64,000 bases of DNA. It comes from Micromonospora craterilacus. Lineage in GTDB: Bacteria; Actinomycetota; Actinomycetes; Mycobacteriales; Micromonosporaceae. How positions within the stretch are numbered: position 1 is the first letter of the stretch; the number at the start of each line of letters is the position of its first letter. This document shows positions 63,758 to 64,000 of this stretch, in pieces. Both the position numbers and the translations under genes were made by a program. The stretch covers positions 1-64,000 of the forward strand of contig NZ_POTY01000001.1 of NCBI RefSeq assembly GCF_003236315.1, given 5' to 3'. Below the pieces are notes generated by a model. It worked only from the letters and a program-made list of their open reading frames with translations. It ran no database searches and was not told where the DNA came from.

Positions 63758-64000
63758 GTGGCAGTGCCGGAGGCGAGACCAGGAGCCAGAGGCAAGACCA
63801 TTCCTGTGTGGACGGCGCTGCCTCAGGCGATCCGCGGCGCACACCAAGCGCTTGTCGACGTCGGCAACGCGTCCGGGGGTGAGGTCGTCCGTCTCGGGCT
63901 GGGAGTTTCAAGCCCGTACCTCGTGACCAACCCCGAGCACGTACAGCAGATCCTGCAGGACAGGGCGGCCAACTACCCGCGGGGCGACGACACCGCGCTG
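63758..64000 (+). CDS. Cytochrome P450, N-terminal fragment (runs off the window)
   Basis: The GTG at 63758, preceded by GGGGAGG at 8 nt, opens a frame that stays open for 81 codons to the window end. It reads KTIPVWTALPQAIRGAHQAL, GGEVVRLGLGVSSPYLVTNP and EHVQQILQDRAANYPRGDD. This is the N-terminal beta-sheet and B-helix region of a P450, with the typical xxYLVTxPEHVQxIL pattern. The substrate and relation to the enediyne pathway cannot be judged from the fragment. Confidence 0.82.
   Translation, partial: MAVPEARPGARGKTIPVWTALPQAIRGAHQALVDVGNASGGEVVRLGLGVSSPYLVTNPEHVQQILQDRAANYPRGDDTAL

Overview
The window is high-GC actinobacterial DNA with long GTG/ATG-started genes, GTGA/ATGA stop-start overlaps and good Shine-Dalgarno (SD) sites. 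It carries most of a calicheamicin-type 10-membered enediyne gene cluster. Gene content and remembered protein motifs match the cal locus of Micromonospora echinospora closely, but some residues differ from the cal proteins as I remember them. I therefore read it as the same or a sister cluster in Micromonospora or a close relative. No alignment could be run, so all cal names are recognition by eye.

Layout. (1) 1-127: the first codons of clpC (minus strand), a housekeeping gene marking the left edge. (2) 213-9151: an unrecognised gene, then a tightly overlapping minus operon of methyltransferase, aromatic amino acid hydroxylase-like protein, cysteine desulfurase-like protein, TldD and TldE; beside it a DUF899-type gene and a beta-propeller gene. 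(3) 9214-20549: the enediyne core operon (minus), unbL-unbV-unbU-[36-codon micro-ORF]-calE8 PKS-calE7 thioesterase-calE6 PLP lyase. (4) 20819-24117: an AraC-type regulator and the aminopentose genes calS8-calS9. (5) 24181-32514: membrane acyltransferase, sugar N-methyltransferase-like gene, ArsR-type regulator, calG1, calS11, the self-sacrifice resistance gene calC with calU16, and a DrrAB-type ABC exporter. (6) 32642-42229: two solute-binding-protein homologues without export signals, calO1, a class V PLP enzyme, a DUF885-type metallohydrolase, calG2 and an aldo/keto reductase. (7) 42424-57304: a long plus-strand block of calS13, calG3, calO2, calO3, calO4, calO5 (orsellinic acid synthase), calO6, an FGE-fold protein, a MoaD/ThiS-like sulfur carrier, a 2,3-dehydratase and a P450. 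(8) 57338-62169: calU19, a CopC-like protein with a His-rich membrane protein, calG4 and a cobalamin-type radical SAM protein. (9) 62404-64000: an AraC-type gene with a damaged start, and the first 81 codons of another P450.

How it works together. CalE8/CalE7 with UnbL/V/U build the polyene and enediyne core. CalO4/5/6, CalO1, CalO2 and CalO3 make and decorate the orsellinate unit. CalS genes make the aminopentose, the hydroxyamino hexose precursor and the methylated rhamnose. CalG1-4 attach the four sugars. CalC, CalU16, CalU19 and the ABC pair protect the cell. The thiosugar and methyl trisulfide need sulfur, and the window holds several candidates for that unresolved chemistry: a GG-ending sulfur carrier, an FGE-fold protein without the catalytic cysteines, a cysteine desulfurase-like protein, a class V PLP enzyme and a methionine gamma-lyase-like enzyme. 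Genes for TDP-glucose synthesis, 4,6-dehydration and rhamnose formation are not in the window.

The most unusual signals are the sulfur-carrier/FGE pair; the radical SAM gene next to the aminopentosyl transferase (possible N-ethyl formation); two repeat-derived micro-ORFs that bridge adjacent genes with stop-start overlaps at both ends; and a CACTT(T/G)A-type element recurring in the AT-rich promoter islands.
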